The notes beneath the pieces are model-generated. The model saw only the letters and a list, made by a program, of their open reading frames with translations. It was not told the origin of the DNA and did no database searches. A stretch of DNA of 64,000 nt. It comes from Campylobacter sp. RM10537 (GTDB taxonomy: Bacteria; Campylobacterota; Campylobacteria; Campylobacterales; Campylobacteraceae). Positions 28,567 through 37,734 of this stretch are shown here, piece by piece. How positions within the stretch are numbered: the stretch's first letter is position 1; every line of letters starts with the position of its first letter. A program made the position numbers and the translations under genes. The stretch is taken from assembly GCF_022369435.1 (NCBI RefSeq), contig NZ_CP059597.1, positions 248,001 to 312,000 of the forward strand, written 5' to 3'.

Positions 28567-28791
28567 TTAATTTCTTAAACTTTCATTATCATCCCAATCT
28601 TCTTTAGGTATAGCTACGCTAAAAGCATTGACACAATCTTGACTAATAATAGATTTAAGTCTGCATTCGTCGCTTTTTTTCTTGGCTTCTTGTGGATGAG
28701 TTTTATAGTATTCTACGCTTTTTGTTTGCTCGCAAGCGTTAAACATAATACTTGTAATCAATAAAAACAACATTTGAATAAAAAAAATCAT
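28567..28791 (-). CDS. EexN-like small lipoprotein
   Basis: 74 residues: a hydrophobic signal sequence ends at a Cys near residue 20 (SIMFNAC, an imperfect lipobox), followed by a segment of the form SVEYYKTHPQEAKKKSDEC with paired cysteines that is typical of EexN-family lipoproteins. The name comes from plasmid entry-exclusion proteins, but chromosomal members occur in Campylobacter with unknown roles. AAAGGATAATATA precedes the ATG. Confidence 0.75.
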   Translation of the reverse strand: MIFFIQMLFLLITSIMFNACEQTKSVEYYKTHPQEAKKKSDECRLKSIISQDCVNAFSVAIPKEDWDDNESLRN

Positions 28792-28839
28792 TATATTATC
28801 CTTTTTAGTTATTATAGCAATAAAATTTTTTAATTATAT

Positions 28840-29481
28840 TTAATGATTAATTTCTTTTTCATTGTAAGAAAATACAGGCAAAGCCCATTGATATTTAATA
28901 GCTAAAAGTCTTAAGATAACTCCTATAAATAAAGTAACCAAAGTGCAAAGAAGGGTATGAATTTGTAACCACATTATTAAAAGATAATAAAGTGCGCCTG
29001 TTATGATAGCAATGCCTGCATAAATTTCTTTTTGAAATACAAGTGGAATTCTCATACAAAAAATATCTCTTAAAATGCCACCAAAGACACCTGTAATCAC
29101 AGCTGCTACAATAGCAATAATAAAACCATAATTTAATTTCATAGCAATTTGTGCGCCAAGTATGCTAAAAACAACAAGTCCTATAGCATCTAGTGTTAAA
29201 AATAAAGATTCTAATTTTGTTACTATACTAGGAATTCTAGTTGCTGCAAGAGCAAAAAAACAAACTAAAAGTATATACTCTGGATGTTTCACCCAAGTAA
29301 GCGGATAATGTCCTAAAAGAACATCGCGTATACTCCCACCACCTATAGCAGTAACTAAGGCTATAAACATAACCCCAAAAAGATCCATTTTATGTCTTCC
29401 TGCCGCTAAAGCACCTGTCATTCCTTCTGCTGAAATTCCTATAATATAAAGTGCAGTTATTGTTAATTCATTTAAATCCAT
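28840..29481 (-). CDS. TRIC-type (UPF0126/YadS-like) membrane protein
   Basis: 213 residues with about seven membrane spans and an internal duplication, each half carrying a glycine-rich motif ([15 protein letters not shown] at about 47; [14 protein letters not shown] at about 133). That pattern is the bacterial TRIC cation channel family. Ion specificity cannot be read from sequence. It lies 9 bases after the nuclease gene in a four-gene minus-strand group. Confidence 0.87.
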   Translation of the reverse strand: MDLNELTITALYIIGISAEGMTGALAAGRHKMDLFGVMFIALVTAIGGGSIRDVLLGHYPLTWVKHPEYILLVCFFALAATRIPSIVTKLESLFLTLDAIGLVVFSILGAQIAMKLNYGFIIAIVAAVITGVFGGILRDIFCMRIPLVFQKEIYAGIAIITGALYYLLIMWLQIHTLLCTLVTLFIGVILRLLAIKYQWALPVFSYNEKEINH

Positions 29482-29490
29482 TCTTTTTCC

Positions 29491-30141
29491 TTAAAACTGC
29501 TCACAAGAAATTTTATAATGATTAATTTTTTCATCAACAACTTCGTGATTTGGAACCTGATAACATTCTTTAAATTTTGGAGTTTGGATGATTTTAACAT
29601 AAAAACTAGGTATTGCAATGTTATTTTTTATTCGTTTTGGATTTTTATCATAAAGAACAAGATTTAAAACTTCTACACTTTGAAATTTTAAAGCCAATTC
29701 TCTTTCTCTTTGTTCAATTTCATTCCAAATTTTAGCATTAATTTGCTCATTTTGTGGAGTCATATTACTCATTAAAAAAACTGAATTTTGAGCAGCTTTA
29801 CTAAAACGAAATGAAGCATTTGAAGCCGTATGTCCACGAGTATATCCACTGTGTTTATAATCGCTCCAAGTGGTGCGGTATTTTTTAGGAATATTGGTAT
29901 CATCTTCAAAACGTGGTCGTTTTTTAATTTGTTTCATTTTTAAATTAGAGGATTCAACTTTGTAAGCAACTGCCTTTGTGCCCTTTAAAGAATAATCATA
30001 ACAATTGATATAAAAAAATTTATTTAAAACTTGAGAACAGTTAAAAGAATTAAAATAGGATGAAAAATCTTTATTAGGTATGTAAGATTGAAGAGCAAAT
30101 GCATTAAAAAAGCACAAAAATATCAAAGTGAGTAATTTCAT
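29491..30141 (-). CDS. Secreted DNA/RNA non-specific endonuclease
   Basis: 216 residues with an N-terminal signal peptide (MKLLTLIFLCFFNAFA). The beta-beta-alpha-metal nuclease site appears as SGYTRGHTASNASF (DRGH variant) with NMTPQNEQINAKIWNEIE, where the second Asn binds the metal. Likely a periplasmic or exported nuclease; homologous nucleases in Campylobacter lower natural transformation, which is knowledge of the family and not shown here. The ATG overlaps the nth stop. Confidence 0.87.
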   Translation of the reverse strand: MKLLTLIFLCFFNAFALQSYIPNKDFSSYFNSFNCSQVLNKFFYINCYDYSLKGTKAVAYKVESSNLKMKQIKKRPRFEDDTNIPKKYRTTWSDYKHSGYTRGHTASNASFRFSKAAQNSVFLMSNMTPQNEQINAKIWNEIEQRERELALKFQSVEVLNLVLYDKNPKRIKNNIAIPSFYVKIIQTPKFKECYQVPNHEVVDEKINHYKISCEQF

Positions 30142-30764
30142 TAAATTTCCTTATCTTTACTAGTGCAAAGATGACTTAAAAAGCATTCTTTACATAGAGG
30201 TTTTTTTGCTTTGCAGGTATATCTTCCAAAAAGTACCATAGCTTGATGAAGATAATTAAGATTATCTTTGAAAATGCGTGTTAAATCTTCTTCTGTAGCT
30301 TCTGGGGTTTTTGCTTTACTGAGATTTAGACGATGAGAAACTCTAAAAACATGAGTATCTACAGCCATAAAATTAGCTCCACACCATTCAATTAAAACAA
30401 CATGAGCGGTTTTTTGTCCTACTCCTGCTAAAGATTTCAAATCTTTTTCATTTAAGGGAATTTCTCCATTAAAATTTTCACAAACAGCTTTTGCCATCTT
30501 GATAAGATTTTGTGCTTTGTTGTTAAAAAAAGAACAACTTTGAATATAGCTTTTTAAACTTGATAAATTAGCATTTGCTAAGCTTTTAATATCCGGATAA
30601 GCCTTGAAAAGATTTGGAGTGATTAAATTCACTCTTTTATCAGTGCATTGAGCTGAAAGCATCACACAAACTATAAGCTCGTAAAGATTTTTAAATTTCA
30701 ATTCTGTTACAGGCTTATCAAAATTTTTTAAAAAAAGTTCTTTAATTTGTAAATTTCTTTTCAT
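30141..30764 (-). CDS. nth: Endonuclease III
   Basis: 207 residues. Helix-hairpin-helix LAGVGQKTAHVVL, catalytic lysine in NNKAQNLI, catalytic aspartate in VDTHVFRV, and a C-terminal four-cysteine 4Fe-4S loop (C-x6-C-x2-C-x5-C, TCKAKKPLCKECFLSHLC). A DNA glycosylase/AP lyase for oxidised pyrimidines. Divergent from peb4. Confidence 0.97.
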   Translation of the reverse strand: MKRNLQIKELFLKNFDKPVTELKFKNLYELIVCVMLSAQCTDKRVNLITPNLFKAYPDIKSLANANLSSLKSYIQSCSFFNNKAQNLIKMAKAVCENFNGEIPLNEKDLKSLAGVGQKTAHVVLIEWCGANFMAVDTHVFRVSHRLNLSKAKTPEATEEDLTRIFKDNLNYLHQAMVLFGRYTCKAKKPLCKECFLSHLCTSKDKEI

Positions 30765-30803
30765 TTTTTTATTTTAGTTAATTTGCTTTAAACCAAGTTG
30801 AGA

Positions 30804-30809
30804 TATAAT
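30804..30809 (+). promoter_or_regulatory. -10 element for peb4
   Basis: TATAAT preceded by TTGAGA, 37 bases before the peb4 ATG, with AAAAGGAA as ribosome site. It fits the Campylobacter sigma-70 pattern. Confidence 0.6.
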
Positions 30810-30845
30810 AGAATTATCTTATATTTTAATTAAAAAGGAAACTCG

Positions 30846-31667
30846 ATGAAAAAAATTTCTCTAGTCGCGGCAACTTTGTTTTTTGGTGTAGCTTTAAGTG
30901 CAAATGCAGCTACAATAGCTACCGTAAATGGTAAAAATATTAGCGATACTGAGGTAAATGATTTTTTTGCTCCTATGCTTAGAGGTCAAGATTTTAAAAC
31001 TTTACCTGATAATCAAAAAAAGATTCTTTTACAACAATATATCATTCAAGATTTAGTTTTACAAGATGCCAAAAAACAAAATTTAGAAAAAGATCCACTC
31101 TATATGAAAGAGCTTGATCGTGCAAAAGAAAGCATCTTGGTTAATGTATATCAAGAAAAAATTTTAAATTCTATTAAGATAGATCCAGCTAAAGTTAAAG
31201 CTTTTTATGAGCAAAATAAAGATAAATATGTAAAACCTGCTTCAGTTCAAGCAAGACATATTTTAGTTTCTAGTGAAAAAGAAGCTAAAGAAATTATTAA
31301 TGAGCTTAAAAAATTAAAAGGCAAGGCCTTAGAAGATAAATTTAGTCAAATTGCTAAAGAAAAATCTATAGATCCAGGTTCAAAAAATCAAGGTGGGGAG
31401 CTTGGTTGGTTTGACCAATCAACTATGGTGAAACCTTTTACAGATGCAGCTTTTGCACTTAAAAATGGTACCATTACAACAACTCCAGTAAAAACAAATT
31501 TTGGATATCATATTATCTTAAAAGAAAATTCACATCCAAGAGAGCAAATTAAATTTGAAGATGTAAAACAAGGTATTGAAAATGGACTTAAATTTGAAGA
31601 ATTTAAGAAGGTAATGAATCAAAAAGGTCAAGAACTTTTAAATAGTGCTAAAGTTGAGTATAAATAA
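30846..31667 (+). CDS. peb4: Periplasmic SurA-like chaperone/PPIase PEB4 (CBF2)
   Basis: 273 residues. Signal peptide MKKISLVAATLFFGVALSANA, helical chaperone arms, and a parvulin domain at about 130-230 (ARHILV, GSKNQGGELGWF, VKTNFGYHIILK). PEB4 helps fold outer-membrane proteins and affects adhesion in C. jejuni. It precedes fba with only 1 base between stop and start. Confidence 0.95.
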   Translation: MKKISLVAATLFFGVALSANAATIATVNGKNISDTEVNDFFAPMLRGQDFKTLPDNQKKILLQQYIIQDLVLQDAKKQNLEKDPLYMKELDRAKESILVNVYQEKILNSIKIDPAKVKAFYEQNKDKYVKPASVQARHILVSSEKEAKEIINELKKLKGKALEDKFSQIAKEKSIDPGSKNQGGELGWFDQSTMVKPFTDAAFALKNGTITTTPVKTNFGYHIILKENSHPREQIKFEDVKQGIENGLKFEEFKKVMNQKGQELLNSAKVEYK

Positions 31668-31668
31668 A

Positions 31669-32733
31669 ATGGGTGTTTTAGATATAGTTAAACCAGGAGT
31701 TATAAGCGGTAGCGAGCTTAATAAAGTTTATGAGTATGCCAAAGCAGAGGGATTTGCAATCCCTGCTGTTAATGTTGTTGGAACAAATTCTATTAACGCA
31801 GTTTTAGAGGTTGCTAAAAAAGTAAATTCTCCCGTAATTATTCAGTTTTCTAATGGGGGTGCTAAATTTTATGCCGGAAAAAATTGTTCTAACGGAGATG
31901 TTTTAGGTGCTGTTAGTGGTGCTCAACATGTTCATTTGCTTTCTAAAGCTTATGGAGTTCCAGTTATTTTGCATACTGACCATGCTGCGAGAAAGCTTTT
32001 ACCTTGGATAGATGGCTTGATTATGGCAAATGAAGAATTTAAGAAAAATCACGGACAAGCTTTATTTAGTTCCCATATGCTTGATCTTAGTGAAGAAAGC
32101 TTGGAGGACAATTTAAGAACTTGTGAAGAGTATTTAAAAAAACTTGACACTTTAGGGATTTGTCTTGAGTTAGAACTTGGTTGCACGGGTGGAGAAGAAG
32201 ATGGAGTTGATAATACAGGTATTGATAATGCTAAACTTTATACTCAGCCTGAAGATGTAGCTCTTGCTTATGAAAGACTTGGAAAAATTAGCGATAAATT
32301 TTCAATTGCAGCAAGTTTTGGTAATGTACATGGGGTCTATAAGCCTGGAAATGTAAGCTTGCAACCTGAAATTTTGAAAAATTCTCAAAAATTTATAAAA
32401 GATAAATTTGGACTAAATAATGATAAGCCGATTAATTTTGTTTTTCATGGTGGAAGTGGAAGTGAATTAAAAGATATTAAAGATGCAGTAAGCTATGGCG
32501 TGATTAAAATGAATATTGATACAGATACTCAATGGGCTTTTTGGGATGGAGTTCGTGAGTATGAAGCTAAAAATCATGCTTATTTGCAAGGTCAAATTGG
32601 AAATCCAGAAGGCGATGATAAACCAAATAAAAAATACTATGATCCACGTATATGGCTAAGATCGGGTGAAGAAAATATGATTAAGCGTTTAGAAATTGCT
32701 TTTGAGAATTTAAATTGTATCAATAAAAACTAA
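31669..32733 (+). CDS. fba: Fructose-bisphosphate aldolase, class II
   Basis: 354 residues. Zinc ligands lie in VILHTDHAARK and FHGGSGS; NMDTD-like MNIDTDTQWAFW is also present. In Campylobacter it serves gluconeogenesis because phosphofructokinase is absent. The ATG at 31669 (MGVLDIVKPGV) is the family start; the longer ORF runs back into peb4. Confidence 0.97.
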   Translation: MGVLDIVKPGVISGSELNKVYEYAKAEGFAIPAVNVVGTNSINAVLEVAKKVNSPVIIQFSNGGAKFYAGKNCSNGDVLGAVSGAQHVHLLSKAYGVPVILHTDHAARKLLPWIDGLIMANEEFKKNHGQALFSSHMLDLSEESLEDNLRTCEEYLKKLDTLGICLELELGCTGGEEDGVDNTGIDNAKLYTQPEDVALAYERLGKISDKFSIAASFGNVHGVYKPGNVSLQPEILKNSQKFIKDKFGLNNDKPINFVFHGGSGSELKDIKDAVSYGVIKMNIDTDTQWAFWDGVREYEAKNHAYLQGQIGNPEGDDKPNKKYYDPRIWLRSGEENMIKRLEIAFENLNCINKN

Positions 32734-32755
32734 GTTTTATACTTAGTTTTTATTT
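32725..32755 (+). terminator. Terminator overlapping the fba stop
   Basis: AAAAACTAAG / CTTAGTTTTT, a 10-base inverted repeat with a 7-base loop and trailing T-rich sequence. The fba TAA is part of the left arm. Confidence 0.8.
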
Positions 32756-32822
32756 TAGTTTAAAGATTATTTTTTAAATAATTTTTAAAGTAAAATTTTA
32801 TTTTTATTAGGGATTGTTTATT

Positions 32823-34241
32823 ATGGAAGTAAAATCGGATGAAATTGCAGAACTTATTTTGCCTGAGAGCAAAGAAAGAAAAGGATATTTTGTTTATTTA
32901 AAGATTATTTTTATTCCTGCTTTGCTTTATTTTTTGATTTTGCTAGGTTATTTTCACGTTATTAATTTTGAAGTCGAATTACATACGGTTATTATGACAG
33001 GAATTATTTTTTTTGTAGCCCTTATTTTTGCACGCCATAATTCTGAATACGCCTATAGTATTTTTGAGCAGCAGAAAGATGAATTTAAGCAAGCTTTAAA
33101 AAGATATATTATGAAACATTTTCTTGCTATAGGCAAAGATACTAAATCAAATGCAAATTTCGATGATTTTGCTTATAGTTATATTAAAGAAACTAGAAAT
33201 GAAAATTTTGCAAGTATAGGTTCGGCTATATTTCCTATGATGGGAATTTTGGGAACTTTTATTAGCATTGCAATTTCTATGCCAGATTTTAGTTCTAGTA
33301 ATACAGCGGCTTTAGAGCAAGAAATTGCAAACTTATTAAGTGGAGTAGGGACTGCTTTTTATGTTTCAATTTACGGTATTTTTTTAGCTCTTTGGTGGAT
33401 TTTTTTTGAGAAATTTGGCAAAAGTAAGATTGAACGTTTATTAAATCGTCAAAAAAATTCTACGAGTGGATTTTTTTGGACAAAAGAAGAACTTGATCAA
33501 AGATATTTGAGTGAAAGCTTACAACATTTTGAAAAAATTGGTGCTATTTTTAAACAAGTAAGCAATCAGGATTTTTTTGCAGAACTTGATCATGCAATCG
33601 ATAGAAAATTTAAAATTTTCCAAGATATGATTAATGTTGAAGAAAAAGCTATAAGGTTAAGCGGGGAGCATATTAAACAAACTATGGGAGAGTTAAGCAG
33701 AGCACAAAGAGATCAAAGAGATCTTGGTAAATTGTATAGCGAAATGCTTAATGGTATTGGTATGCTTAATCAAAATCTTAAAGAAGTTAATATGCGTATG
33801 TCAGAACAATACAATCGTTTATTGGATATTAGTAATGAAAAAATTCAACATTTTGATAAAACTTTAGGTATTTTTACAGACGAAGTGGAACGTTTTAGTC
33901 ATAATTTTAAACTTTATGAACAAGAAATGCTTCAAAGTCAAGAAAAGATTTTTGAAGGTTTTAAAACAAGTCTTTTTGAGGGAATGCACAAATTTAAAGA
34001 AATATATGAAGAAGAAAAAAATATCGATGAAAAAATTAAAATGATGGGAGAATTTAAAAAAGAAATTCAAGATCTAAATGAAGAAACTAATGAAATGATC
34101 AAAAAAATTGGTAAAGAAGTAGAAGAACAAGAAGCCAATGTTAACAAAAATAAAAATATAGAAGAGTCAGATTTTACTCAAGAAAATGAGCAAGAAAAAG
34201 AAGTAGATTTGGAAAAAACAAGCAAAGAAAATCAATCATGA
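32823..34241 (+). CDS. MotA/TolQ/ExbB-type proton channel protein with long coiled-coil tail (ZorA-like)
   Basis: About 472 residues. Four hydrophobic segments (about 22-45, 50-70, 135-160, 170-200) include a MotA/ExbB-type ASIGSAIFPMMGILGTFISIAI stretch. From about residue 200 the protein is charged, heptad-rich coiled coil to the end, with a very acidic last 40 residues. This layout resembles ZorA of Zorya systems and differs from MotA and ExbB, which lack the tail. It overlaps the OmpA-like partner by 4 bases. The ATG at 32823 is preferred over TTG at 32814, with AGGGA 9 bases upstream. Function unknown; matches Cj0598 by position. Confidence 0.8.
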   Translation: MEVKSDEIAELILPESKERKGYFVYLKIIFIPALLYFLILLGYFHVINFEVELHTVIMTGIIFFVALIFARHNSEYAYSIFEQQKDEFKQALKRYIMKHFLAIGKDTKSNANFDDFAYSYIKETRNENFASIGSAIFPMMGILGTFISIAISMPDFSSSNTAALEQEIANLLSGVGTAFYVSIYGIFLALWWIFFEKFGKSKIERLLNRQKNSTSGFFWTKEELDQRYLSESLQHFEKIGAIFKQVSNQDFFAELDHAIDRKFKIFQDMINVEEKAIRLSGEHIKQTMGELSRAQRDQRDLGKLYSEMLNGIGMLNQNLKEVNMRMSEQYNRLLDISNEKIQHFDKTLGIFTDEVERFSHNFKLYEQEMLQSQEKIFEGFKTSLFEGMHKFKEIYEEEKNIDEKIKMMGEFKKEIQDLNEETNEMIKKIGKEVEEQEANVNKNKNIEESDFTQENEQEKEVDLEKTSKENQS

Positions 34242-35191
34242 AAAATGATTTTAAAGAAGATAATAATTTTTGGATAGCTTATGCTGATTTAATGGCTGGT
34301 TTGCTTTTTGTTTTTATTTTACTCATAGGTGCTATTGTGGTTAAATATGTTTTAACCCAGAGTGATTTAAAAGAAATTAAAGATAGCTTAACCAAACAAG
34401 AAGCGCGCTTAGAAGAAAGCAAACAAGAATTAAAAAATAAAGAAGCAATAGTTTTTAAGCTAAGTTCTGATTTAAACAATGCCTCAAGTGCCTTAGATCT
34501 TGCAAATTTGCAAAAAGCAGAACTTGAAGCAAATATAACTAATTATAAACAATTAAGTCAGGATTTAAATTCAACCCTTGATAATAAAGATAAGCAAATT
34601 CTTATTTTGCTTGGACAGCTTGAAAAAAAAGATGAAGAATTGGCTAGTTTAAAAGAAGAATTTAATCAAGCTAAAGAAAAAATTCAAAATTTAGGTCTTA
34701 TGCGTGAGAATTTAAGCAAGGAACTACAAAAAAAACTTGATAATAATATTACAATTAATGATAAAACAGGGGCAATTTCTTTGCCTGCTGAGGTTTTATT
34801 TGATAAAGATTCTTATGTTTTAAAAAATGAAGCAAAAGCAAAATTAAGAAAAATTTTAAGCGAATATTTTGATGCGATTATGAATGATCCAAAGATTTTA
34901 TCTAACATTGAAAATATCATTATTGAGGGACATACAGACAGTGATGGATCTTATATTTATAATTTAGATTTATCTCAAAAACGAGCTTATGAAGTGATGA
35001 ATTTTATTTATAGTTTCTATAAAGATCCAAGACTTCAAAAACTTTTGATGGCAAGCGGTCGATCTTTTTCTGATCCCATTATGAGTAATGGTGTAGAAGA
35101 CAAAGATAAAAGTCGTCGCATAGAAATAAAATTTAGTATTAAAAATGATAATGCTTTAAAAGACGTAGAAAATTTTTTTGAATTTCATTAA
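34238..35191 (+). CDS. OmpA/MotB-type stator protein (ZorB-like)
   Basis: 317 residues. A single N-terminal membrane span carries the MotB-type proton-binding aspartate (WIAYADLMAGLLFVFIL, Asp17). A periplasmic coiled coil (about 45-165) leads to an OmpA-like peptidoglycan-binding domain (VLFDKDSYVL, EGHTDSDGSYIYNLDLSQKRA, DKSRRIEIKF). Together with the preceding gene it forms a likely proton-driven channel anchored in the wall. In C. jejuni it is annotated as an OmpA family protein (Cj0599). The true flagellar motB would be elsewhere. Confidence 0.85.
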   Translation: MKNDFKEDNNFWIAYADLMAGLLFVFILLIGAIVVKYVLTQSDLKEIKDSLTKQEARLEESKQELKNKEAIVFKLSSDLNNASSALDLANLQKAELEANITNYKQLSQDLNSTLDNKDKQILILLGQLEKKDEELASLKEEFNQAKEKIQNLGLMRENLSKELQKKLDNNITINDKTGAISLPAEVLFDKDSYVLKNEAKAKLRKILSEYFDAIMNDPKILSNIENIIIEGHTDSDGSYIYNLDLSQKRAYEVMNFIYSFYKDPRLQKLLMASGRSFSDPIMSNGVEDKDKSRRIEIKFSIKNDNALKDVENFFEFH

Positions 35192-35202
35192 AATCTTATG
35201 AA

Positions 35203-36060
35203 ATGTTAAAATCTACTATTGATAAAATTTATTTTAAAGGGTTTGAATTTTATATAAAGCGTGATGATTTACTAGGAGAAATTAATGGTAATAAAGCTAG
35301 AAAGCTTGCCTTTTATTTTGCTCAAACTTATGCTAAACATCAGCGTTTTATTAGCTATGGCGGTATTCAAAGCAATGCAATGGCTGCGCTTAGTCTCTTT
35401 TGTTTTAAAAGAAATATAAAATTTATTTTTATTTGTAAAAAAATTCCATCCTATTTAAAAGAAAATCCGTGTAGTAATTATGCTCTAGCTTTAAAAAATA
35501 GGGTTGAAATTATAGAAACTAATAATAACTTAAAAGAATATGCATTATCTTTATGCAATAAAGATGATATTTTTATTGAACAAGGTATAGCCAATTTAAA
35601 CGCAGAACAAGGTTATAAGGAATTAGCAAATGAAATTAAAAAACAAAGCTTGGAATTGAATTTGCAATTTGATATTTTTTTACCATCTGGAACAGGAACT
35701 TCTGCTGCTTTTTTAGCTAAACATTCTCAATTTAAAGTTTTTACTTGTGCGTGTGTTGGCGATGAAGATTATTTAAAAAAACAGATTTTAGAATTAATAC
35801 AAGATTATAATTTTAAGAATTTACAAATTTTAAAGAAAAATAAAAAATATCATTTTGGAAAACCCTATAAAGAAATTTACCAACTCTATCAAGAAATCAA
35901 ACAAGAATGTTCTATAGAATTTGATTTACTTTATGATATGATAGGTTTAAGTGTTGTATTGCAAAGAAAGTGGAAAAAACCCTTACTTTATATACATCAA
36001 GGAGGAATTTTAGGAAACTCTTCTATGTTGCAAAGATATGTTTTTAAGGGTTTTAATTAA
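35203..36060 (+). CDS. PLP-dependent ACC deaminase/D-cysteine desulfhydrase-like protein
   Basis: 285 residues of the fold-type II PLP family: KRDDLLGEINGNKARKLAF contains the cofactor lysine region, SYGGIQSNAMAALS the carboxylate loop, and LPSGTGTSAA the phosphate loop. Compared with ACC deaminase and DcyD the loop has QSNAMA where QSNHTR is usual, so substrate specificity is uncertain. It starts 11 bases after the OmpA-like gene and may be co-transcribed. Position matches Cj0600. Confidence 0.8.
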   Translation: MLKSTIDKIYFKGFEFYIKRDDLLGEINGNKARKLAFYFAQTYAKHQRFISYGGIQSNAMAALSLFCFKRNIKFIFICKKIPSYLKENPCSNYALALKNRVEIIETNNNLKEYALSLCNKDDIFIEQGIANLNAEQGYKELANEIKKQSLELNLQFDIFLPSGTGTSAAFLAKHSQFKVFTCACVGDEDYLKKQILELIQDYNFKNLQILKKNKKYHFGKPYKEIYQLYQEIKQECSIEFDLLYDMIGLSVVLQRKWKKPLLYIHQGGILGNSSMLQRYVFKGFN

Positions 36061-36061
36061 T

Positions 36062-36516
36062 TTATTTTTTCAAAAAATTTAAAAGATTTTCACAAGCTAA
36101 GGAAATAATTTTATATGTTTCATCAAAATTTTTACTATACCAAGGATCTGGAACTTCATTATAACCTAAATCAGGAGCAAAATCAGTCATTTTTAAAAGT
36201 TTATTTTCAACGTTATTAAATTTTTTTAAAACATTATTAAAGTTAGAATTATCCATAGTGATTAAAAAATCACTTTCATTGCAGAGTTTTTGTGTGAGTT
36301 TTTTACTCTTAAAATTTTGATGCTTAATATTAAGGCTTTCAAGTTTGGTTTTTGTTCCAAAATGCATTCCTTCGCCATCGTGCTCTCCTGAAGTACCCGC
36401 ACTGGTAACGAAAAAAATTCTTCTAATTTATTTTTTTTAATTAAATCCTTCATGACAAATTCAGCCATAGGAGAACGACATATATTGCCTAAGCATATAA
36501 AGGTTATTTTTTTCAC
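36062..36516 (-). pseudogene. Low-molecular-weight protein tyrosine phosphatase, frameshifted
   Basis: The N-terminal part (MKKITFICLGNICRSPMAEFV, with the C-x5-R-S phosphate loop) and the C-terminal part (from GTKTKLESLN to the DPWYSKNFDETY catalytic-acid loop) are in different frames. The switch falls at a run of seven T (minus strand) near 36410, after EEFF. One extra T would restore the expected TSAGTSGEHDGEGMHFGT sequence. All key residues are otherwise intact. It may be a true null, a phase-variable tract or an assembly error. C. jejuni Cj1258 is the intact homologue. Confidence 0.85.
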
Positions 36517-36570
36517 ATTTTTTCCTTATGTTTTAATTAAAAATTATAAAAACTATCATACAATAAAATT

Positions 36571-37734
36571 ATGGAAAAATTCAATAAAACTTTGTGGATA
36601 TGTTGGTTTGGAGTTTTTACTACAAGCATGGGCCTAAGCCAAATTGCTCCTATTTTACCTTTATATATAAAAGAATTAGGACATATTAATCCCAATGATA
36701 TTGCATTTTATTCAGGACTTGCTTTTGGTATAACTCCACTTGGAATGGCTATTTTTTCACCTCTTTGGGCTTTTTTAGGTGCAAAATATGGTTATAAAAA
36801 TATGTTACTTCGAGCAAGTTTAGGAATGTCAATTTTAACTTTATGGCTTAGCTTTGCTCACAATGCAACAGAAGTAGTTTTAATTCGAGCTTTAACAGGA
36901 ATTGTTTCGGGTTTTACATCTGCATGTGTTGTTTTTATAGCAGTAATTGCCCCTAAAGAAAAAGTCGCTTATGCTTTAGGCACTCTTTCTACTGCTTCAG
37001 TTAGTGGCAGTCTAATAGGACCTTTATTTGGTGGGTTTGTTGCTGAATTTTTAAGCATTAGTACTGTCTTTGATCTTATAGCATTTTTAATAGCTTGTTC
37101 TTTTATTACAATTTATTTTTTTATTCATGAGGATAAGAAAAATAAAGAAATTCGTCAATATACCCAAAGAAAAAAAGAAAATAAAGTTCTTATAATTATT
37201 CTTTTTATTACAACTTTTATAATTCAATTTGGAACCTTTGGAGTTATGCCTATCTTAAGTATTTTTGTAGAAAAAATTCATCAAGGAGGTAATTTGGCTC
37301 TTTGGGCTGGAATTGTTGTGGCTTCAAGTGGGGTAAGTAATTTGTTTTTTGCGCCAAGAATTGGCAGTTTTGCGGATAAAATCGGTCCAAGTAAAATTAT
37401 TTTTTATTCTTTAATATTTTGTGGAATTTGTTTTTATTTACAATCTTTGGCCACAAATGTTTATATGTTAATTTTTATTAGATTATTAATAGGAGTAGCA
37501 CTTGGCGGTCTCTTACCTTGTGTAAATGCCTTGCTTAAAAAAAGTGTGAGTGTAAAAAACTTAAGTGTTATTTTTGGTCTTAATCAAACATTTCAATTTT
37601 TAGGCAATTTTTGTGGAGCCTTTGGAGGAGGAATTATAACAGCTTATTTTAAAATAGAAATGGTTTTTATTCTTATATGCTTTATTTTTATATTTAATGC
37701 TTTAATTTTTTTGTTGTTTAAAAAATATATTTAA
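36571..37734 (+). CDS. MFS multidrug efflux-type transporter
   Basis: 387 residues with twelve hydrophobic segments and major-facilitator motif A-like signatures (GLAFGITPLGMAIFSPLWAFLGAKYGYKN region; FADKIGPSK in the second half). The pattern is that of drug-proton antiporters (MdtG-like); the substrate is unknown. Divergent from the phosphatase gene. The stop overlaps the convergent glycosylase gene by 4 bases. Position matches Cj1257c. Confidence 0.88.
   Translation: MEKFNKTLWICWFGVFTTSMGLSQIAPILPLYIKELGHINPNDIAFYSGLAFGITPLGMAIFSPLWAFLGAKYGYKNMLLRASLGMSILTLWLSFAHNATEVVLIRALTGIVSGFTSACVVFIAVIAPKEKVAYALGTLSTASVSGSLIGPLFGGFVAEFLSISTVFDLIAFLIACSFITIYFFIHEDKKNKEIRQYTQRKKENKVLIIILFITTFIIQFGTFGVMPILSIFVEKIHQGGNLALWAGIVVASSGVSNLFFAPRIGSFADKIGPSKIIFYSLIFCGICFYLQSLATNVYMLIFIRLLIGVALGGLLPCVNALLKKSVSVKNLSVIFGLNQTFQFLGNFCGAFGGGIITAYFKIEMVFILICFIFIFNALIFLLFKKYI

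Noticed and set aside
28567-28791. EexN lipoprotein as evidence of an integrated plasmid or ICE
   Set aside because: No conjugation, integrase or repeat sequence is nearby, and such lipoproteins are common on Campylobacter chromosomes.
32823-36060. Complete Zorya defence system
   Set aside because: Only ZorA/ZorB-like proteins are present; no ZorC, ZorD helicase or ZorE nuclease gene flanks them, so it is reported as a Zorya-like pair only.
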